DNA of 64,000 nt from an uncultured Sutterella sp. (GTDB lineage: Bacteria; Pseudomonadota; Gammaproteobacteria; Burkholderiales; Burkholderiaceae_F): assembly GCA_949287305.1 (NCBI GenBank), contig CASEFX010000034.1, forward strand, positions 62,001 through 126,000, given 5' to 3'. The notes under the pieces were generated by a model. It did not search any database and was not told the DNA's origin. It saw only the letters and a list, made by a program, of their open reading frames with translations. Position numbers and translations under genes: made by a program. Positions 18,468 through 30,170 of the stretch are shown here, piece by piece; the stretch's first letter is position 1, and the number at the start of each line of letters is the position of its first letter.

Positions 18468-20374
18468 GATTTCTTACGGGGTTGGGTCGCTGCGGCGCGC
18501 GGCGGCGGAAGGTGTTTCGGATACGGCAGACCGAAGCGGTTCTTGCCCGTCAGCCAATAGTCCAGCACTTCCCTGGCGACGGGCGCCGCGGTTTTCGCGC
18601 CGAAGCCGCTGTTTTCCACGAGCACGGCGAGCGCGATCTTCGGATTCTCCACCGGGGCGAAGGCGATGAAAAGCGAGTGGTCGTGATAGCGACGCTCGAG
18701 CTTTTCTTCGGAATACTTGTCGTCCTGCGCGATCGTGATGACCTGGGCCGTGCCGGTCTTCCCAGCGACGCTGTAGGGGACGTCCTTGAAGACGCTTCGG
18801 GCCGTTCCCTTCGTCGTGACGTCGCGCATGCCGCCGATCACGGCGTTCCAGTAGGCGCGCGGCAGATCGATCTTGCGCACGGGCGACGCGGCGACCTGCG
18901 TGGCTTCTCCCGTCACGGGATCCACGATGCGGTTCACGAGATGCGGCGTCATGACGGTGCCACGGCTCGCAAGCGTGGCCGTGGCGCTCGCCAGCTGCAG
19001 GATGGTGAAGGCGTTGTAGCCCTGTCCGATGCCGATCGAAGGCGTGTCGCCGAGATACCACGGCTCGCCGAAGCGCCGCTCCTTCCATTCCCGACTCGGC
19101 AGAACGCCCGCCTGTTCGCCCACCAGGTCGATGCCGGTCTTCTGACCGAATCCCCAAAGCGACATGAAGTCGTGAATGCGGTCGACGCCGAGCTGCATGG
19201 AGAGCCAGTAGTAGTAGACGTCGGAGGACACCTGGATGGACTTTCGCACGTCCACGCGGCCCTTGCCCGCGCCCGTCAGGTCGCGGAAGCGGTGCTTGCC
19301 GACGGTGAAGACGCCCGTGTCGTTGAAGACGTAGTCCACGGTCGTCTCGTTCATGGCGAGGCCCGCAAGCGCCATGAAGGGCTTGTAGGTCGAACCGATC
19401 GGGTAGAGCCCGCGCACGGCGCGGTTGAAAAGGGGCTTTCGCTCCGACGAACTCAGTTCGTTCCAGCTTTCCGGGTCGATTCCCTCCGGAAAGAGGTTCG
19501 GGTCGTAGGTGGGAAGGGAGGCGAACGAGAGAATGCCGCCCGTACGCGGATCGATGGCGATCACGACGCCCTCGCGTCCTTCGAGCGACTTCTCCACGAG
19601 CCTCTGCAGATTCATGTCGATCGTGAGTTCGAGATTCTTGCCGGGTTTGGGCGCCTTCGCTTCGAGCGTGCGCACCGAGCGGCCGCTCGCCGTCACTTCG
19701 AGCGTCTCGAAGCCCGGCGTGCTGTGCAGAAGGTTTTCGTAACTGCGCTCGAGCCCCACCTTGCCGATCTGGCGGATCCCTTCGTAAAGGGGAAGCGTCC
19801 CTTCGGATTCGAGGCGACGCTTGTCTCCCTGTGAGATCGAGCCGATGTAGCCGAGGAAGTGGCTTCCCGTCGATCCCGCCGGATAGCGGCGGTATTCGTG
19901 CTGATTCACCGAAACGCCGGGGAAACGGTGTTTCTGCGCGATGAATACGGCGACCTCTTCGTCGGTGAGGTCGAGACGGATCGGAATGGAATCGTAGCGG
20001 TTCAGGTCTTCGCGGAGGCGGCGGAAACGTCTGCGGTCGCTCTGCGTGATCGGAATGACGCGGGAAAGCTCGTCGATCGTGCGCGAAAGGTTCTGCACCT
20101 GGTCCGGAACGATTTCCAGGGAGTAGCCGAGGTCGTTTTTCGCCAGGGCCTCTCCGTTGCGGTCAAAGATCAGACCGCGCGAACCCTGCGTCGTGACGGT
20201 GACCGTGCGGTTTCGTTCGGCGCGCTCGACGTAGGCGTCGCGGTTGAGGATCTGCAGCCAGGCAAAGCGCGCGACCAAGACGAGAAAAAGGACGAGAACG
20301 CCCCCGAACGCAAAGAGAAGTCTCTTGCGAAAGGGCGTCAGGCCTTCTTCCTTTTCTTGAAAATCAAACTGCAC
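18464..20374 (-). CDS. mrdA: Penicillin-binding protein 2 (MrdA)
   Basis: Class B transpeptidase for lateral wall synthesis. 636 aa with one N-terminal membrane anchor (LLFAFGGVLVLFLVLVARFAW), a dimerisation domain and a transpeptidase domain with SxxK GSTYKPFMALAG, SxD QVSSDVYYYW, and KTG VAGKTGTAQVI all intact. The apparent start is GTG at 20374. It lies 15 bp after mreD and overlaps rodA. Confidence 0.97.
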   Translation of the reverse strand: MQFDFQEKEEGLTPFRKRLLFAFGGVLVLFLVLVARFAWLQILNRDAYVERAERNRTVTVTTQGSRGLIFDRNGEALAKNDLGYSLEIVPDQVQNLSRTIDELSRVIPITQSDRRRFRRLREDLNRYDSIPIRLDLTDEEVAVFIAQKHRFPGVSVNQHEYRRYPAGSTGSHFLGYIGSISQGDKRRLESEGTLPLYEGIRQIGKVGLERSYENLLHSTPGFETLEVTASGRSVRTLEAKAPKPGKNLELTIDMNLQRLVEKSLEGREGVVIAIDPRTGGILSFASLPTYDPNLFPEGIDPESWNELSSSERKPLFNRAVRGLYPIGSTYKPFMALAGLAMNETTVDYVFNDTGVFTVGKHRFRDLTGAGKGRVDVRKSIQVSSDVYYYWLSMQLGVDRIHDFMSLWGFGQKTGIDLVGEQAGVLPSREWKERRFGEPWYLGDTPSIGIGQGYNAFTILQLASATATLASRGTVMTPHLVNRIVDPVTGEATQVAASPVRKIDLPRAYWNAVIGGMRDVTTKGTARSVFKDVPYSVAGKTGTAQVITIAQDDKYSEEKLERRYHDHSLFIAFAPVENPKIALAVLVENSGFGAKTAAPVAREVLDYWLTGKNRFGLPYPKHLPPPRAAATQPRKKS

Positions 20375-20389
20375 CGAAACCTCAAACGA

Positions 20390-20914
20390 TCAATGATTGC
20401 GCTGCACCGCCGTGTAGCGGAAAAAGCGCGAAAGAATGGCGACCCAGAGCGGCCACAGGATCGCGCCCGCAATGCTCTGCAGGAACCATCCGAAGCCCGG
20501 CCAAAGACCGTCGAACCACAGTCGGAAGAGAAGCACGATCACCTGCGAGAGAAGGAGGAGAGGCAGAACGTGCAGCGCCTGTCCGACGAGGTTGAACCAC
20601 GGCAGTCTTCGGTGCAGCGAGAAGGCGCAGTACGTGAGGATGACGTAGACGAGGGCCTGCTGTCCGAGAACGCTTCCGTTGTGCACGTCCATCAGAATGC
20701 CGCAGACGAAGGCGACCGTCATGCCCACGCGGCGGGGCTGATGGACGACCCAGAACACCATGCTGAGCGCGAGGAAGTCCGGCGTCCAGGCATAGCGCGA
20801 GAGCGACAGGTTGAGGAGATAGCTCAACACGAAGGTGAGAATGATCCAGGAGACCGGCGCGGGCGTGGCGAGCTCCGTGGTGTTCTGCGGAATCGGGGTG
20901 ACGAGCTTTTTCAT
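20390..20914 (-). CDS. mreD: Rod shape-determining protein MreD
   Basis: 174 aa, about five membrane segments; a typical MreD with the block PRRVGMTVAFVCGILMDVHN followed by VLGQQALVYVILTYCAF. Membrane component of the elongation complex. The start overlaps the mreC stop by 4 bp. Confidence 0.94.
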   Translation of the reverse strand: MKKLVTPIPQNTTELATPAPVSWIILTFVLSYLLNLSLSRYAWTPDFLALSMVFWVVHQPRRVGMTVAFVCGILMDVHNGSVLGQQALVYVILTYCAFSLHRRLPWFNLVGQALHVLPLLLLSQVIVLLFRLWFDGLWPGFGWFLQSIAGAILWPLWVAILSRFFRYTAVQRNH

Positions 20915-21807
20915 CGCTCCCTCCTTCTGCGAAGGGACGAATCCTTCTTGTCGGAAGCGTCGAGCTCGGCCGTCGGGTTGGGATCCACGAGAATCACCGT
21001 GACGAACTGCGCGTCGTCATAGTCGGGCATCGCGACCTCCACCCGGGCGTAGGTTTCGCCGGGCTGGTGAGTGACGGAACGGACGGTGCCCGCGAGAATG
21101 TTTCGCGGGAAAATGTGGTCGAGCCCGGAAGTGAGGAGCGTGTCGCCTTCCTTGAGGTCGGCGCCGGGCAGCACGAAAAGGAGATTCGTCAGATCGGACC
21201 CGTTTCCGCCGAGCACGTAGTGCTCGCCCGTGCGGGCGACGAAGACGGAGAGCTGCTGACGGTGGTCCGTGAGGAGATTCACTTCGGCGCTCTTGTGCAC
21301 GACGCGCGACACCTGTCCCACGACGCCGTCGGCGGCGATGACGGGCATGCCTACGAGGAGACCGTCGTCGCTCCCGAGATTGATGCGAAGCCTCCGCGTG
21401 AAGGGGTCGGGCATGTGGCCGAGCACTTCGGCCGTGACGACCTGACTCGCGGTACGGGGAACGGCGTTGACGAGCCGGCGCAGCCGTTCGTTTTCCTGCT
21501 GCATTTCCGTGAGGTGCGCCACGGCGAGCGAGAGACGCTGGTTTTCTTCGGTGAGGCGCTGGTTTTCGTCGCGCAGACGCGCCTTGGAGACGAAATATTC
21601 CGACGCCGAGGAGACGGCCTCACCGGGCCACTCGAGGGCGCGCACCATCGGAGCCGTCACGTCGGAGATGGCGCTTCGGAAATCGTCGAGCGCACGAAAG
21701 CGTCCGTCGATCAAAATGAGAAGGACGGAGGCGAACAAAAAGAGAATGAACCTCAGACGGGCCGGCAGGCCCTGTCGAAAGAGCGGTGGAGGCCCGTATT
21801 CTTCCAT
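20911..21807 (-). CDS. mreC: Cell shape-determining protein MreC
   Basis: Periplasmic scaffold of the elongasome linking MreB/MreD to PBP2. From ATG 21807 the protein has 298 aa: a short cytoplasmic MEEYGPPPLFRQGLPARL, one membrane anchor (FILFLFASVLLILI), a coiled coil (LRDENQRLTEENQRLSLAVA) and the beta domain (NLGSDDGLLVGMPVIAADGV, LLTDHRQQLSVFVARTG, GDTLLTSGLDHIFPRNI). An alternative TTG start at 21828 overlaps the mreB stop (TTGA) and would add seven residues. Confidence 0.95.
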   Translation of the reverse strand: MEEYGPPPLFRQGLPARLRFILFLFASVLLILIDGRFRALDDFRSAISDVTAPMVRALEWPGEAVSSASEYFVSKARLRDENQRLTEENQRLSLAVAHLTEMQQENERLRRLVNAVPRTASQVVTAEVLGHMPDPFTRRLRINLGSDDGLLVGMPVIAADGVVGQVSRVVHKSAEVNLLTDHRQQLSVFVARTGEHYVLGGNGSDLTNLLFVLPGADLKEGDTLLTSGLDHIFPRNILAGTVRSVTHQPGETYARVEVAMPDYDDAQFVTVILVDPNPTAELDASDKKDSSLRRRRER

Positions 21808-21824
21808 AGAGAGTCGAGGCGAAA

Positions 21825-23248
<1,424 letters not shown>

Positions 23249-23536
23249 ATGTCTCTGACCCTTGAGGACATTCGCCGCATCGCCGATCTCGGCCGAATCG
23301 AAATTTCGGACGAGCAGGCCGTTGTGATGCAGGGCGAACTCAATGACATTTTCCGCATGATCGAGCAGATCCGTTCCGTGGACACGACGGGGATCGAACC
23401 CATGCCCAATCCCCACGACGGCGTGCAGCGTCTTCGCGACGACGTGGTTACGGAAACGAACGCTCGCGAAGAGAACATGAAAAACGCGCCGGAACAGGAA
23501 GGCGGCTGCTTCCTCGTTCCGCAGGTGATCGAGTAA
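23249..23536 (+). CDS. gatC: Asp-tRNA(Asn)/Glu-tRNA(Gln) amidotransferase subunit C
   Basis: 95 aa Gat[41 protein letters not shown], then [18 protein letters not shown]. It stabilises the GatA-GatB complex that amidates mischarged tRNAs, used where GlnRS and/or AsnRS is missing or limited. First gene of gatCAB. Confidence 0.96.
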   Translation: MSLTLEDIRRIADLGRIEISDEQAVVMQGELNDIFRMIEQIRSVDTTGIEPMPNPHDGVQRLRDDVVTETNAREENMKNAPEQEGGCFLVPQVIE

Positions 23537-23556
23537 TCCCCGTTTCGGAAAACGCT

Positions 23557-25014
23557 ATGGAAGATCTTACGTTCTGCTCCGTTACGGAGCTTTCCCGCAA
23601 ACTGCAGGCGCGTGAAGTGTCGGCCGTCGAACTGGCCCGCCACTACCTCGAGCGCATCGAGGCGCACCGCGACCTGAACGCTTTTCTTGACGTCCGTCCC
23701 GAGGCGACGCTCGCCGAAGCCCGCGAGGCCGACGAACGCATCGCGGCGGGCAACGCCGGCCCGCTCACGGGCATTCCCATCGCCCACAAGGACATCTTCG
23801 TGACGAAGAACTGGGCTTCGACCGCCGCGAGCAAGATGCTCGAAGGCTACATGAGCCCCTTCGACGCCACGGTCGTGCGCAAGCTGCGTGAGGCCGGCAT
23901 GGTGTGCCTGGGCAAGCTCAACTGCGACGAATTCGCCATGGGCTCGGGCAATGAAAACTCCGCCTACGGGCGCGTGCACAATCCCTGGGATCCCAACGCC
24001 GTTCCGGGCGGCTCTTCGGGCGGTTCCTCCGCCTGCGTGGCCGCGGGTCTCGCCCCCATCGCCACGGGGACCGACACGGGCGGCTCGATTCGCGAACCCG
24101 CGTCCTTCACGGGCTTGACGGGCGTGAAACCCACCTACGGGCGTCCCTCCCGCTTCGGGATGATCGCGTTCGCCTCGTCGCTCGACACGGCCGGGCTTCT
24201 CGCGCACAGCGCCGAAGACTGCGCCGCCGTGCTCGGCAGCATGGTGGGTTTCGATCCGGCCGACTCGACGAGCGTCGATCGTCCGACGGAAGACTTCTCC
24301 CGCTCCCTCACGCAGGGGATGGAAGGGATCCGCATCGGCGTCCCCCGCTCCTGGATGGGCAAGGGCCTCGACGCAGAAGTCGCCGCGTCGATCGACAAGG
24401 TGCTCGACACCTACCGCGCCATGGGTGCGACCGTGGTGGACATTGAGCTCCCGATGGCGGAGCTCGGCGTTCCCGTCTACTACGTCGTCGCCTGCGCCGA
24501 AGCGAGCTCCAACCTCTCGCGCTTTGATGGCGTTCGCTACGGCCACCGCGCGGCCGAGTACGAGGACATCCTCGACATGATCAAGAAGTCGCGCGACGAG
24601 GGCTTCGGGCCCGAACCGAAGCGCCGCATCATGATCGGCACCTACGTTCTCTCGCACGGCTACTACGACGCCTACTACCTCAAGGCCCAGCGCGTTCGCC
24701 GCCTGATCGCGAAGGAATTCCACGACACCTTCCGCAAGGTGGACGTGATCGTCACGCCGGTGACGACGGGCACCGCCTACGATTTCGGCGCCAACGCCGA
24801 TCCGGTGTCGGCCTACCTTTCCGACCTCTACACGGTTCCCGCCTCGCTTGCCGGCCTTCCGGGCGTGGCCATGCCCTGCGGTATGCACTCCAACGGCCGT
24901 CCGATCGGCGTGCAGTTGATCGGAGAAAACTTCTCCGAAGCTCGTTTGCTCGGCATCGCCCACGCGTGGCAGTCCGTGACGGACTGGCATCTGCGTCATC
25001 CCGCCGGTTACTGA
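23557..25014 (+). CDS. gatA: Asp-tRNA(Asn)/Glu-tRNA(Gln) amidotransferase subunit A
   Basis: Amidase subunit that releases ammonia from Gln or Asn. 485 aa with the amidase-signature triad: catalytic Lys in [13 protein letters not shown], the Ser loop [20 protein letters not shown] and [19 protein letters not shown] carrying the nucleophile. Full length; 20 bp after gatC. Confidence 0.98.
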   Translation: MEDLTFCSVTELSRKLQAREVSAVELARHYLERIEAHRDLNAFLDVRPEATLAEAREADERIAAGNAGPLTGIPIAHKDIFVTKNWASTAASKMLEGYMSPFDATVVRKLREAGMVCLGKLNCDEFAMGSGNENSAYGRVHNPWDPNAVPGGSSGGSSACVAAGLAPIATGTDTGGSIREPASFTGLTGVKPTYGRPSRFGMIAFASSLDTAGLLAHSAEDCAAVLGSMVGFDPADSTSVDRPTEDFSRSLTQGMEGIRIGVPRSWMGKGLDAEVAASIDKVLDTYRAMGATVVDIELPMAELGVPVYYVVACAEASSNLSRFDGVRYGHRAAEYEDILDMIKKSRDEGFGPEPKRRIMIGTYVLSHGYYDAYYLKAQRVRRLIAKEFHDTFRKVDVIVTPVTTGTAYDFGANADPVSAYLSDLYTVPASLAGLPGVAMPCGMHSNGRPIGVQLIGENFSEARLLGIAHAWQSVTDWHLRHPAGY

Positions 25015-25029
25015 TAAGGAGCACGATTC

Positions 25030-26481
25030 ATGCAGTGGGAAGTTGTCATCGGCTTGGAAACGCATGTCCAGCTCTCGACGAACTCTAAGATCTTTTCGGG
25101 CGCCGCCCGCCACTTCGGCGACGAGCCCAACGTGAACGCCTGCGTGGTGGACCTGGCCCTTCCGGGCACGCTTCCGGTCCTCAACCGCGGCGCCGTGGAA
25201 AAGGCGATCCGCTTTGGTCTCGCGATCAAGGCGAAGGTCGCCAACCGTTCGGTCTTCGACCGCAAAAACTACTTCTATCCCGATCTTCCGAAGGGGTATC
25301 AGATCAGTCAGTTCGAACTGCCGATCGTGATCGGCGGCGAACTCACGTTCCCGGTGCACCCGAAGAAGGGCGATCCCTACGTGAAGACGATTCATCTCAC
25401 CCGCGCGCACCTCGAAGAGGACGCGGGCAAGTCGATTCACGGGATCATCCACGGACATTCGGGGATCGACCTCAACCGCGCGGGGACGCCTCTTCTGGAA
25501 ATCGTGACGGAACCCGAACTGCGCAGTTCGGCCGAAGCCGTCGCCTACGCCCGCGCGCTCCACGCGCTCGTCGTGTGGCTCGGCATTTCGGACGGCAACA
25601 TGCAGGAAGGGAACTTTCGCTGCGACGCGAACGTTTCGGTGCGCCCCGTCGGCTCGACCGAGTTCGGCACCCGTTGCGAAATCAAGAACCTCAATTCCTT
25701 CCGCTTCCTGCAGGAAGCCATCGACTACGAAGTTCGCCGTCAGATCGAACTGATCGAAGAAGGCGGCAAGGTGGTGCAGGCGACGCGCCTTTACGACCCC
25801 GACAAGGGCGAAACGCGTCAGATGCGCAGCAAGGAAGATTCGATGGACTACCGCTACTTCCCCGATCCCGATCTGCTGCCGCTCGTCATTGAGGACGAAT
25901 GGATCGAACGGGTCGCCGCGGACATGCCCGAGCTTCCCGATTCGCTTCGCGCCCGTCTGATCGCCGACTTCGGCCTGCCCGAGTACGACGCTTCGGTCCT
26001 GACCGCTTCCCGCGACGTGGCGGACTACTATCTCGCCGTCGTGGCCGACGGTGCGGAACCGAAGATGGCCGCCAACTGGGTGATGGGCGAAGTGTCGGCC
26101 GCGCTCAACGCGAGCGAAGACGCTTCCTACGCGACGGCGCCCGTGACGCCGGCCCTTCTCGCCAAGATTCTCGCCCGCATCACCGACGGCACCGTCAATC
26201 AGAAGGGGGCCAAGGCCGTCTTCGCGGCGCTCTGGGCCAAGGAAGGCACGGAAGTCGACGCCCTGATCGAAAAGCTCGGTCTCAAGCAGATTTCCGACGC
26301 CGGCGCCCTCGAAAAGATCGTCGACGAAGTGCTCGCCAACAATGCGAAGTCGGTCGAAGAATTCCGCGCCGGCAAGCAGAAGGCCTTCAACGCCCTCGTC
26401 GGTCAGTGCATGAAGGCGACGAAGGGGAAGGCTAATCCCGCTCAGGTCAACGCCATGCTCCGCTCGAAGCTCGGCTGCTGA
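25030..26481 (+). CDS. gatB: Asp-tRNA(Asn)/Glu-tRNA(Gln) amidotransferase subunit B
   Basis: Kinase/tRNA-binding subunit that activates the mischarged tRNA. 483 aa: [20 protein letters not shown], the [19 protein letters not shown] block, [10 protein letters not shown], and the GatB C-terminal YqeY-like tail domain (about 330-483). 15 bp after gatA; the operon ends in a strong terminator. Confidence 0.98.
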   Translation: MQWEVVIGLETHVQLSTNSKIFSGAARHFGDEPNVNACVVDLALPGTLPVLNRGAVEKAIRFGLAIKAKVANRSVFDRKNYFYPDLPKGYQISQFELPIVIGGELTFPVHPKKGDPYVKTIHLTRAHLEEDAGKSIHGIIHGHSGIDLNRAGTPLLEIVTEPELRSSAEAVAYARALHALVVWLGISDGNMQEGNFRCDANVSVRPVGSTEFGTRCEIKNLNSFRFLQEAIDYEVRRQIELIEEGGKVVQATRLYDPDKGETRQMRSKEDSMDYRYFPDPDLLPLVIEDEWIERVAADMPELPDSLRARLIADFGLPEYDASVLTASRDVADYYLAVVADGAEPKMAANWVMGEVSAALNASEDASYATAPVTPALLAKILARITDGTVNQKGAKAVFAALWAKEGTEVDALIEKLGLKQISDAGALEKIVDEVLANNAKSVEEFRAGKQKAFNALVGQCMKATKGKANPAQVNAMLRSKLGC

Positions 26482-26505
26482 ACCTGAAGAGGTTTGCCAC
26501 CAACG

Positions 26506-26540
26506 AAAAACCCGCTTTCTGGAGAGAAAGCGGGTTTTTT
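26506..26540. terminator. Strong bidirectional terminator gatB/pyrE
   Basis: AAAAACCCGCTTTCT and AGAAAGCGGGTTTTTT pair perfectly around GGAG. T-rich on both strands, so it serves the convergent gatCAB and pyrE transcripts. Confidence 0.92.
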
Positions 26541-26587
26541 GACGGCTGCGGCGGGGGTTCGCCCGGGCGAACCCCGAAGTCCGGGAA

Positions 26588-27262
26588 TCAGGCGCCGTAG
26601 CGGTCGCGGTAGGCGCGCACGGCCGGACGGAATTCCGCGACGGCCTGCGCGGCGGCGGAGTCGCCGTTCATGAAGGAGAGCAGGTCCGAGAGCGTGATGA
26701 TGGAGGCGACGTGGAAGCCGAAGGTCTTTTCGACGTCCTGCACGGCGGAGGTTTCCGTGAGCACTTCCGCGTTGCCGCCGCGTTCCTGACGGTCAAGCGC
26801 GATCAGAACGCCCGAAGGTTCGGCGCCGCACTGCTGGATGATTTTTACGGATTCGCGGATCGACGTGCCCGCGCTGATGACGTCGTCGATGATGACGACC
26901 TTCCCCTTGAGGGGCGCGCCGACGATGACGCCGCCTTCGCCGTGGTCCTTGGCTTCCTTGCGGTTGAAGGCCCAGGGCACGTCGCAGCCGAGGCGCGAGA
27001 GGTTGATGGCGACGGACGCGGCGAGCGGAACGCCCTTGTAGGCGGGCCCGAAGATCATGTCGAATTCGATGCGGCCCTCTTCCTTGGCGGCCAACAGGGT
27101 CTTCGCGTAAAACTCACCGAGGCGGTCCAGAAGGGAGCCGGTGTTGAACAAGCCGGCGTTGAAGAAGTACGGAGAAAGACGCCCGGCCTTGGTTTTGAAT
27201 TCTCCGAAGCGGAGAACGTTGGACTGAAGCGCAAATTCGATGAATTGTTGCTGAATCGTCAT
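26588..27262 (-). CDS. pyrE: Orotate phosphoribosyltransferase
   Basis: Converts orotate and PRPP to OMP in pyrimidine synthesis. 224 aa with [20 protein letters not shown], substrate segment [29 protein letters not shown], and PRPP site [17 protein letters not shown]. It is divergent from the exonuclease III gene, as often seen in proteobacteria. Confidence 0.97.
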   Translation of the reverse strand: MTIQQQFIEFALQSNVLRFGEFKTKAGRLSPYFFNAGLFNTGSLLDRLGEFYAKTLLAAKEEGRIEFDMIFGPAYKGVPLAASVAINLSRLGCDVPWAFNRKEAKDHGEGGVIVGAPLKGKVVIIDDVISAGTSIRESVKIIQQCGAEPSGVLIALDRQERGGNAEVLTETSAVQDVEKTFGFHVASIITLSDLLSFMNGDSAAAQAVAEFRPAVRAYRDRYGA

Positions 27263-27355
27263 GGCTAAAGGTCTGCAAGAACCGTCTTCCCGCTGGGGCC
27301 GACGGAGAGGGAAACGATTAAAATCCGTCTATTCTAGCGCTTTTTGATTTGATCC

Positions 27356-28132
27356 ATGCTCACCGTAACTTCCTTCAACGCCAACGGCATCCGATCCGCC
27401 GTCACCAAGGGTTTTCTTCCCTGGTTCCTCTCGCACGACGTCGACGTGCTCTGCCTTCAGGAGCTCAAGGCTCAGGACGCGGATCTCTCGGGCGACGTCC
27501 GCTGTCCCGCCGGCTACGAACCTTTCTTCCACTTCGCCGCGCGCAAGGGGTATTCGGGCTGCGCCGTCTGGACGCGCCTTCCGGTCGTGTCGGTGGCGAC
27601 GGGCTTCGGCGTTCCGGAGTTCGACAATGAAGGACGCTACGTTCGGGTGGATTTGGAAAATCTCAGCATCATTTCCGTCTACTTCCCGTCGGGCTCCATG
27701 AACGAAGATCGTCAGGCGTCGAAATTCCGCTTTCTCGAAGCCTTCCTGCCGCATCTCGATCGGCTTCGCGAAGAAAAGCGGGAGTTTCTCCTCTGCGGCG
27801 ACTTCAACATCGCCCACAAGGAAATCGACCTGAAGAACTGGAAGAGCAACCGCGATCACTCGGGCTTCCTGCCCGAAGAGCGCGCCTGGATGACGAAGCT
27901 CTTTGACGAATGCGGCTGGGTGGACGTCTTCCGCCGTCTGGATCCGAATCCCGACCGCTACACCTGGTGGAGTCAGCGCGGCCGCGCCCGGGAAAAGAAC
28001 GTCGGCTGGCGCATCGACTATCAGGTCGGAACGCCCGGAATCGCCGAAAAGGCCCGGGAGACGGACATTTACGCGTCGGAAAAGTTTTCCGACCACGCTC
28101 CGCTTACGATCCGCTACGACTGGCCCCTCTGA
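27356..28132 (+). CDS. xth: Exodeoxyribonuclease III family AP endonuclease
   Basis: 258 aa of the exonuclease/endonuclease/phosphatase fold. Metal and catalytic residues: FNANGIRSA (Asn), CLQELKAQD (Glu), ISVYFPSGS, LCGDFNIAHKEIDLKNW (Asp, Asn), WRIDYQVG and the C-terminal SDHAPLTIRYDW. Acts at abasic sites in base-excision repair. Confidence 0.92.
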   Translation: MLTVTSFNANGIRSAVTKGFLPWFLSHDVDVLCLQELKAQDADLSGDVRCPAGYEPFFHFAARKGYSGCAVWTRLPVVSVATGFGVPEFDNEGRYVRVDLENLSIISVYFPSGSMNEDRQASKFRFLEAFLPHLDRLREEKREFLLCGDFNIAHKEIDLKNWKSNRDHSGFLPEERAWMTKLFDECGWVDVFRRLDPNPDRYTWWSQRGRAREKNVGWRIDYQVGTPGIAEKARETDIYASEKFSDHAPLTIRYDWPL

Positions 28133-28147
28133 GCCGAGGAATGCGCA

Positions 28148-28846
28148 ATGATCCTTGAAGACATCCTTTTTACCCAGGGTTTCGGCACGCGCCACGACTG
28201 CCGGGCGATCGTCCGAGGCGGTCTCGTGGAGATCGGGGGCGAGGTCCGCGACGATCCGGACGAGGACTTCGAAACCGAAGGTCTCATCTTCTCCGTGCGC
28301 GGAGAGCTTTGGCCCTATTGCGAAAAGGCGATTCTGGCCCTGCACAAGCCCGCGGGCTACGAGTGCTCGCTCAAGCCTTCGGCGCATCCCTCCGTCATGA
28401 CGCTTCTTCCCGCACCCCTGCGTCGCCGCGGCGTGCAGCCCGTCGGACGTCTGGACGTCGATACGACGGGCGTATTGCTCTTTACCGACGACGGTCGTCT
28501 TCTGCACCGGCTCATTCATCCGAAGCGTCACGTCTCCAAGGTCTACGAGGTGACGCTCAAGCACCCGGCGACGGAAGTATTTTGCGAAAAGCTCCGCACG
28601 GGCGTCGTGCTCGACGACTCGCCCAAACCCGTGTGCGCCAAGGACGTGGAACTCGTGGACGAACGCCACATCCGCATGACCCTCACCGAAGGGAAATACC
28701 ATCAGGTCAAACGCATGGTGGCGGCGGCCTCGAACCGTGTGGAGGCGCTTCACCGCTCGGCCTTCGGCGCCTATCGCCTGCCCGAGGATCTTGAACCCGG
28801 AAAATGGGTTTGGCTCGCGGGGGCCGAGGCGGTGCTGGGGGGCTGA
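28148..28846 (+). CDS. rsuA: 16S rRNA pseudouridine synthase RsuA-type
   Basis: 232 aa: an N-terminal S4-like domain (ILEDILFTQGFGTRHDCRAI) and the catalytic domain with LHKPAGYECS, catalytic Asp in PVGRLDVDTTGVLLFTDDG, and TEGKYHQVKRMVAA. The RsuA subgroup modifies U516 of 16S rRNA; assignment to RsuA rather than a related RluE/RluF enzyme is by overall resemblance. It lies 15 bp after the exonuclease gene. Confidence 0.85.
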   Translation: MILEDILFTQGFGTRHDCRAIVRGGLVEIGGEVRDDPDEDFETEGLIFSVRGELWPYCEKAILALHKPAGYECSLKPSAHPSVMTLLPAPLRRRGVQPVGRLDVDTTGVLLFTDDGRLLHRLIHPKRHVSKVYEVTLKHPATEVFCEKLRTGVVLDDSPKPVCAKDVELVDERHIRMTLTEGKYHQVKRMVAAASNRVEALHRSAFGAYRLPEDLEPGKWVWLAGAEAVLGG

Positions 28847-28847
28847 G

Positions 28848-30170
28848 GTGCAGCGAATCTCCGCGTATTGCCTCTCGACGTGGCGCCTCTACGGAAACCG
28901 TCCGTCGATTCTGATGCTCTGTCTCGGCTTCAGCACGGGACTGCCGAACCTTCTGATTTTCGGGACCCTCAGCTTTTGGATGCGCGAGGCGAGCGTCGAT
29001 CTCGCCACCATCGGTTTTCTCTCCTGGGTGGGGATGGTGTACGCGCTCAAGTGGATGTGGGCCCCTTGGGTCGACCACAAGCGCATTCCCTTTCTCACGG
29101 CGCGTTTGGGGCGGCGCCGGGCATGGATGCTCCTCTCGCAGGCGGGGGTTGTCGCGGGACTCTGCGCCCTGGCCGCGAGCGACCCGGCCGAGAGTTTGAC
29201 GCTGACCGCCGTTTGGGCCCTTTTCACGGGCTTTGCTTCGGCCACGCAGGACATTGCGCTCGACGCCTACCGTATCGAATCCTCCGAAGTGAAGAATCAG
29301 GCGGCGCTCGCCGCCATGTATCAGGCGGGATATCGCCTCGCCATGATCTGGTCGGGCGCGGGCGCCCTGGCGGTTGCGGCCTGGGCGTCGACGGCCGAAG
29401 GCTATGACCCGGCCGCCTGGCAGGTGAGCTACGCCGTCATGGCGGTTTCGTCCGTCGCGGGGATCGTTGCGACCCTTCTCTCGAAGGAGGCGCCCGCCCC
29501 GGCGGTGCAGGCGCCCTCGCGAGGTCTGCGGGAGAAGTTTCTCGAGGACTTCGTCGCGCCGCTCAAGGACTTTGCCGAGCGTTACGGGAAAATCACGGGA
29601 CTCGTTCTCTCTGTCGTGGCGCTCTACCGCATCGCCGACGTGGTGATGGGGGTGATGGCGAATCCCTTTTACGCCGACCTCGGCTACACGAAGGAAGAAG
29701 TGGCGGCGATCTCCAAGGTGTTCGGCGTCCTCATGACGCTTCTGGGCGCCTTTGCGGGGGGCGTGGTGACCTATCGCCTCGGCGTCCTCCGAAGCCTCAT
29801 GCTGGGCGGCCTTCTTGCGGCCTGCACGAACCTGCTCTTTTCTTTTTTGGCCACGATCGGGCCGAGCCGCTACGGACTCATCGCCGTCGTCTGCGCGGAC
29901 AACCTGGCGGCGGGGCTCGCCACCGTCGCCTTCCTCGCCTTTCTGGCGGGTCTCACGAGCCGGGCCTACTCGGCGACGCAGTACGCGCTTTTGAGCTCCA
30001 TCATGGTGCTCATCCCGAAATTCCTGGCGGGCTTTGCGGGCGTGGCCGTCAACGCCCTGGGGTATTCGGGATTCTTTCTCTTCACCGCGCTTCTGGGGCT
30101 GCCCGTCGTCTTCCTGATCGCCCGGCTCGCCAAGTCGCTTCCGGACTTCGACGCTCAGCGTCGGCCGTGA
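28848..30170 (+). CDS. AmpG-like MFS transporter
   Basis: 440 aa from GTG 28848, one base after the rsuA stop; an in-frame extension back to 28737 lies inside rsuA and is rejected. About 12 membrane segments. The start SILMLCLGFSTGLPNLLIFG followed by TLSFWMREASVDLATIGFLS and FASATQDIALDAYRIE are typical of AmpG permeases, which import anhydro-muropeptides for wall recycling and beta-lactamase signalling. The substrate is inferred from family only. Confidence 0.75.
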   Translation: MQRISAYCLSTWRLYGNRPSILMLCLGFSTGLPNLLIFGTLSFWMREASVDLATIGFLSWVGMVYALKWMWAPWVDHKRIPFLTARLGRRRAWMLLSQAGVVAGLCALAASDPAESLTLTAVWALFTGFASATQDIALDAYRIESSEVKNQAALAAMYQAGYRLAMIWSGAGALAVAAWASTAEGYDPAAWQVSYAVMAVSSVAGIVATLLSKEAPAPAVQAPSRGLREKFLEDFVAPLKDFAERYGKITGLVLSVVALYRIADVVMGVMANPFYADLGYTKEEVAAISKVFGVLMTLLGAFAGGVVTYRLGVLRSLMLGGLLAACTNLLFSFLATIGPSRYGLIAVVCADNLAAGLATVAFLAFLAGLTSRAYSATQYALLSSIMVLIPKFLAGFAGVAVNALGYSGFFLFTALLGLPVVFLIARLAKSLPDFDAQRRP